DNA of 64,000 nt. Origin: Epithemia pelagica (Eukaryota > Bacillariophyta > Bacillariophyceae > Surirellales > Surirellaceae). Shown piece by piece: positions 61,593 through 64,000 of the stretch. Under the pieces are notes generated by a model. It searched no databases, was not told the DNA's origin, and saw only the letters and a program-made list of their open reading frames with translations. The translations under genes and the position numbers were made by a program. The stretch spans positions 2,165,744 to 2,229,743 of the forward strand of contig OX337241.1 in NCBI GenBank assembly GCA_946965045.2. Direction: 5' to 3'. Numbering within the stretch: position 1 is the stretch's first letter; every line of letters starts with the position of its first letter.

Positions 61593-63041
61593 CTAGAAAC
61601 CAAAGTCACCATCATCGAAATCGTAGTCGTCATCTCCCTTATTGTCATCATCATCGCTGTCCTCGTCATTGTCCATTTCCGCCGCCTCGTCAAAGTTCGA
61701 CAGTTCCACAAAGTCCACTTTCCACCTTAATATACCACCGATACCCCCAAATCCCTTGACGAATTGGGTGCCTTCGCCAGACCGATCGGTCACAAACTCA
61801 AGGTTACAACCGAATTGCTTGTAATTATTGGCAAACCATTCCACAAGGGTTTCCTTGTCAACAGTTTCCAATTCGGCCCCCGAGTCAGCATCTCTAAAAT
61901 TCTTATCATCGCCTTCTTGCTCCTTTGTCAAGTGGACAACCTTTTCTTCTCCGGTTGTTTGATTGCGCAGAACGTATCGATTCACTTCCAAGTTGTCCCA
62001 AATGATCAAGTCTTCTACCGCCCCCAAGTCCAATGCCTTCAGTGTATCTTCCACCATAAAACAATATTTTCCCGTGTCTTGCGATATTTCGTCCATGTAC
62101 TTTTGTAGAAGCTTCTTTTCTTTCATGAGTTTGACATTCGAGAGGGTATCGGCGGATGACTCGATTGCTTGATTGAAACCTTGTTCGCCACCATAGGAGA
62201 CATCGACTAGTTTCAACACAATCTTGACAAGCCGAGGATCGAACAAGTCACTTCGCATCAGTTCACTTTTGAAGTCAGCGGAACCAGCCAATACAAGGCC
62301 TTGGACGTTGGGCTTTTGACCGTCCGGCACAAAGAGTTGCGTGGCCAATTCGGCCACCTTGCGCACATAGTTGTGTCGCTTTTCAAGACGCAATCGAGCA
62401 AAACGAAGGGCTGACTGTCCTCCACGTCCGTGTTTCTTTGGTAAGTCCACCGAGAACTTGTGCAAAACTTCTCTATTTGATCCTTGGACGGTCCCATACA
62501 AACACCCGTTTCCGTCCATTACTATGAATCCAAAGGCTTCGTCGTCCATGAGTAGCTCCTGGAGATCTTCCGTGTGAAACTTGTTGTCACACAAGTACAG
62601 CGAAGTATTGATAGGTTTGAATGGTTCAAAGTCAATGTTTACCTTGCGCTCTTTGCCATCTTCAGTTATCACTGTTCCACAATAAATGACCAAACCTGAT
62701 GATAAAAATTACAACGTGAGTGATCTCGTCGCACGCAATCACTCCAATCGGTCACAGCGATGAGCCGACTTACCGTTCTTGGGACATTTGTTGTAGAGCT
62801 TCAGACGTTGCTGGGTACTTGTAATTGCTGAAAGAACAGAAAGCCGATTCACACGTGATTTGATATTGGAAGCAGTACCATATTCATCGGAAAGCATTTT
62901 ATTGACACGGGAAATTTGATCTCCTGGTGGAATAATGAGCGAGATCATGGATGTTCCATTTCCTCGTGCGGCTTCCAAGTTCTTGATCAATTTCTTGACC
63001 TTGAATATTTCAATCTGCTGGTCCACTTCATCGTCCGCCAT
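61593..63041 (-). CDS. ETF1: Eukaryotic peptide chain release factor 1 (eRF1)
   Basis: Two exons (63041-62774 and 62695-61593) with a 78-nt intron (GTAAGT...CATCAG) give 456 aa. eRF1 reads all three stop codons in the ribosomal A site and triggers peptide release together with eRF3. The N-terminal domain keeps TASNIKS (56-62) and YLCDNKF (123-129), the canonical stop-recognition motifs. The middle domain has [13 protein letters not shown] with the catalytic GGQ (181-183). The C-terminal domain ends in a long acidic tail ([12 protein letters not shown]). The canonical motifs argue that TGA, TAA and TAG all terminate in this organism. Confidence 0.96.
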
Positions 63042-63452
63042 TGTGTCGTTGTGATGTGCGTGGTGATAGACGTGAAGTGTACTGTGTTTTGAATGATCAA
63101 ATCAAGGTCCCTTGCTTCAGACCGTATCCCTGCGTGTTTCACTTGCTCTAGCAAACGTGATCAAACACAACACAGAGAGAATTGCCTGCTAATAGGATGG
63201 TTTGACTTTTCCCCAAGAGAGAGACTTGCTTTCAAAAATGCTGAAAGTCAGTCGAAACGGACGGTTTGTGTGCGAACGAACGGCTGAAAACGAATGTGCG
63301 ACTCCCGCACGCACGGAAATCAGCTAGCAAAGCTATGCCTTCATCCATTCTCACAGAAAGGCCCCAGATCTATTTCATGAAACAACGTTTCACTTGGCTC
63401 TCATTCGTAGAATGACAGTAGTAAATCTTAATTCGCAACCTAAGTTTATTGT
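63042..63452. other. Intergenic region between eRF1 and RPS9
   Basis: About 410 bp upstream of eRF1 and downstream of RPS9. No supported gene. Confidence 0.4.
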
Positions 63453-64000
63453 TCACTCTTCTTCCTCGCCACCGGCGGCCCTAGAGGCCGCACGCTTTCT
63501 GGCCAAACGTCCGGGTGGTCCTTGTCCATAGGGTGAGTTTGTGGAAAAGTCAATGTGCTTCTCGGACGATGTTCTCACATTGAAGGAAGCAGTATTGACC
63601 AATTGCGATCCTACACGAATGTGACGTTGTCGAATCAACACACGGGCGTGATGAATGGATTTGGCCAAACCTTGCTTGTACACCTTGGTTTGCAAACGAC
63701 GTTCCAACAATTTTTGTGTGGTCAATTCCAAAATTCCATCCAATTCCAATTCGTCATCGCCCAACAGACCATAACGATTCATTCGACGCAAGAGTGCAGC
63801 ACCTTCAAACAAGCGCTTGGGATTGTCCTTTTCCATAGTCAAGAGTGTACGGGCCGCTTTTCGGAGCTTGGCCAAAGCGTATTGGCAGCGCCAGATTTCA
63901 CGCTTGCATCGCAATCCATATTCTCCCACCAATTTCAATTCAGCATCCAAACGTTCCTTTTCGTACGGACGACGGGGCGTCTTAAAGGTCTTGCGGTAAC
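63453..64000 (-). CDS. RPS9: 40S ribosomal protein S9 (uS4), N-terminus beyond the window
   Basis: The frame is open to the window end and lacks only the first residues (it begins at [20 protein letters not shown]). uS4 binds 18S rRNA early in small-subunit assembly and lines the mRNA entry site. Clear matches: [38 protein letters not shown], the S4 domain [20 protein letters not shown] and [18 protein letters not shown], and [18 protein letters not shown]. The acidic end (GGEEEE) is usual for eukaryotes. Confidence 0.96.
   Translation of the reverse strand, partial: YRKTFKTPRRPYEKERLDAELKLVGEYGLRCKREIWRCQYALAKLRKAARTLLTMEKDNPKRLFEGAALLRRMNRYGLLGDDELELDGILELTTQKLLERRLQTKVYKQGLAKSIHHARVLIRQRHIRVGSQLVNTASFNVRTSSEKHIDFSTNSPYGQGPPGRLARKRAASRAAGGEEEE

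Noticed and set aside
61593-63041. TGA reassigned or read as selenocysteine in this organism
   Set aside because: eRF1 keeps TASNIKS and YLCDNKF, and intact genes such as PINX1 and the first FAD monooxygenase end in TGA. No selenocysteine family is involved.

Overview
The window looks like nuclear DNA of a pennate diatom or close relative (inference). The evidence is short spliceosomal introns (78-109 nt, GTAAGT/GTACGT donors), very short intergenic distances, plastid-type bipartite leaders (hydrophobic signal, then Ala-Trp or Ala-Phe), Ty1/copia elements with diatom-style DSHADT proteases, several stramenopile-type unnamed protein families, and ordinary eukaryotic housekeeping genes. No prokaryotic operon features are present.

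Layout. 1-1649: 3' end of a copia element and its LTR. 2.3-11.1 kb: a conserved housekeeping block of COG7, a plastid ClpS-like protein, nucleolin, PINX1 and PRP38. 11.3-16.7 kb: an intact FAD monooxygenase, a decayed short-chain dehydrogenase (SDR) fused to a fragment of a Patched-like transporter, and a type II glycosyltransferase-like gene. 17.0-24.05 kb: a nearly intact copia element with 174-bp LTRs. 24.1-37.5 kb: a second copy of the FAD monooxygenase/SDR/Patched group, now spread out by a broken kelch gene, repeats and a small terminal-inverted-repeat (TIR) element. Two inverted repeat blocks (28.9-31.1 and 39.7-42.4 kb) enclose the second SDR and Patched-like genes. 43-47.3 kb: a small-protein gene of an unnamed family, a gutted duplicate of it, and a myristoylation-motif protein between them. 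47.2-50.2 kb: a three-exon membrane-anchored metzincin protease. 51-55.5 kb: two decayed genes, a TPR protein and topoisomerase IB. 56.3-61 kb: two more members of the unnamed family and a relic. 61.6-64 kb: eRF1 and ribosomal protein S9 (cut by the window end).

How the parts relate. The two FAD monooxygenase/SDR/Patched loci share coding sequence and flanks, so the trio was duplicated as a block. An oxidase, a reductase and a sterol-sensing-domain-type transporter could act in one lipid or isoprenoid pathway, but this is inference. In locus 1 only the monooxygenase is intact. In locus 2 the SDR and transporter are intact, while the monooxygenase has lost the reading frame of its leader. The accessory part of the window is rich in disabled genes (SDR/Patched chimera, kelch, TPR, TOP1, gutted small-protein copy), which points to ongoing duplication and decay. 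The eRF1 gene has canonical stop-recognition motifs, and intact genes end in TGA, so in-frame TGAs here are real stops unless read through.
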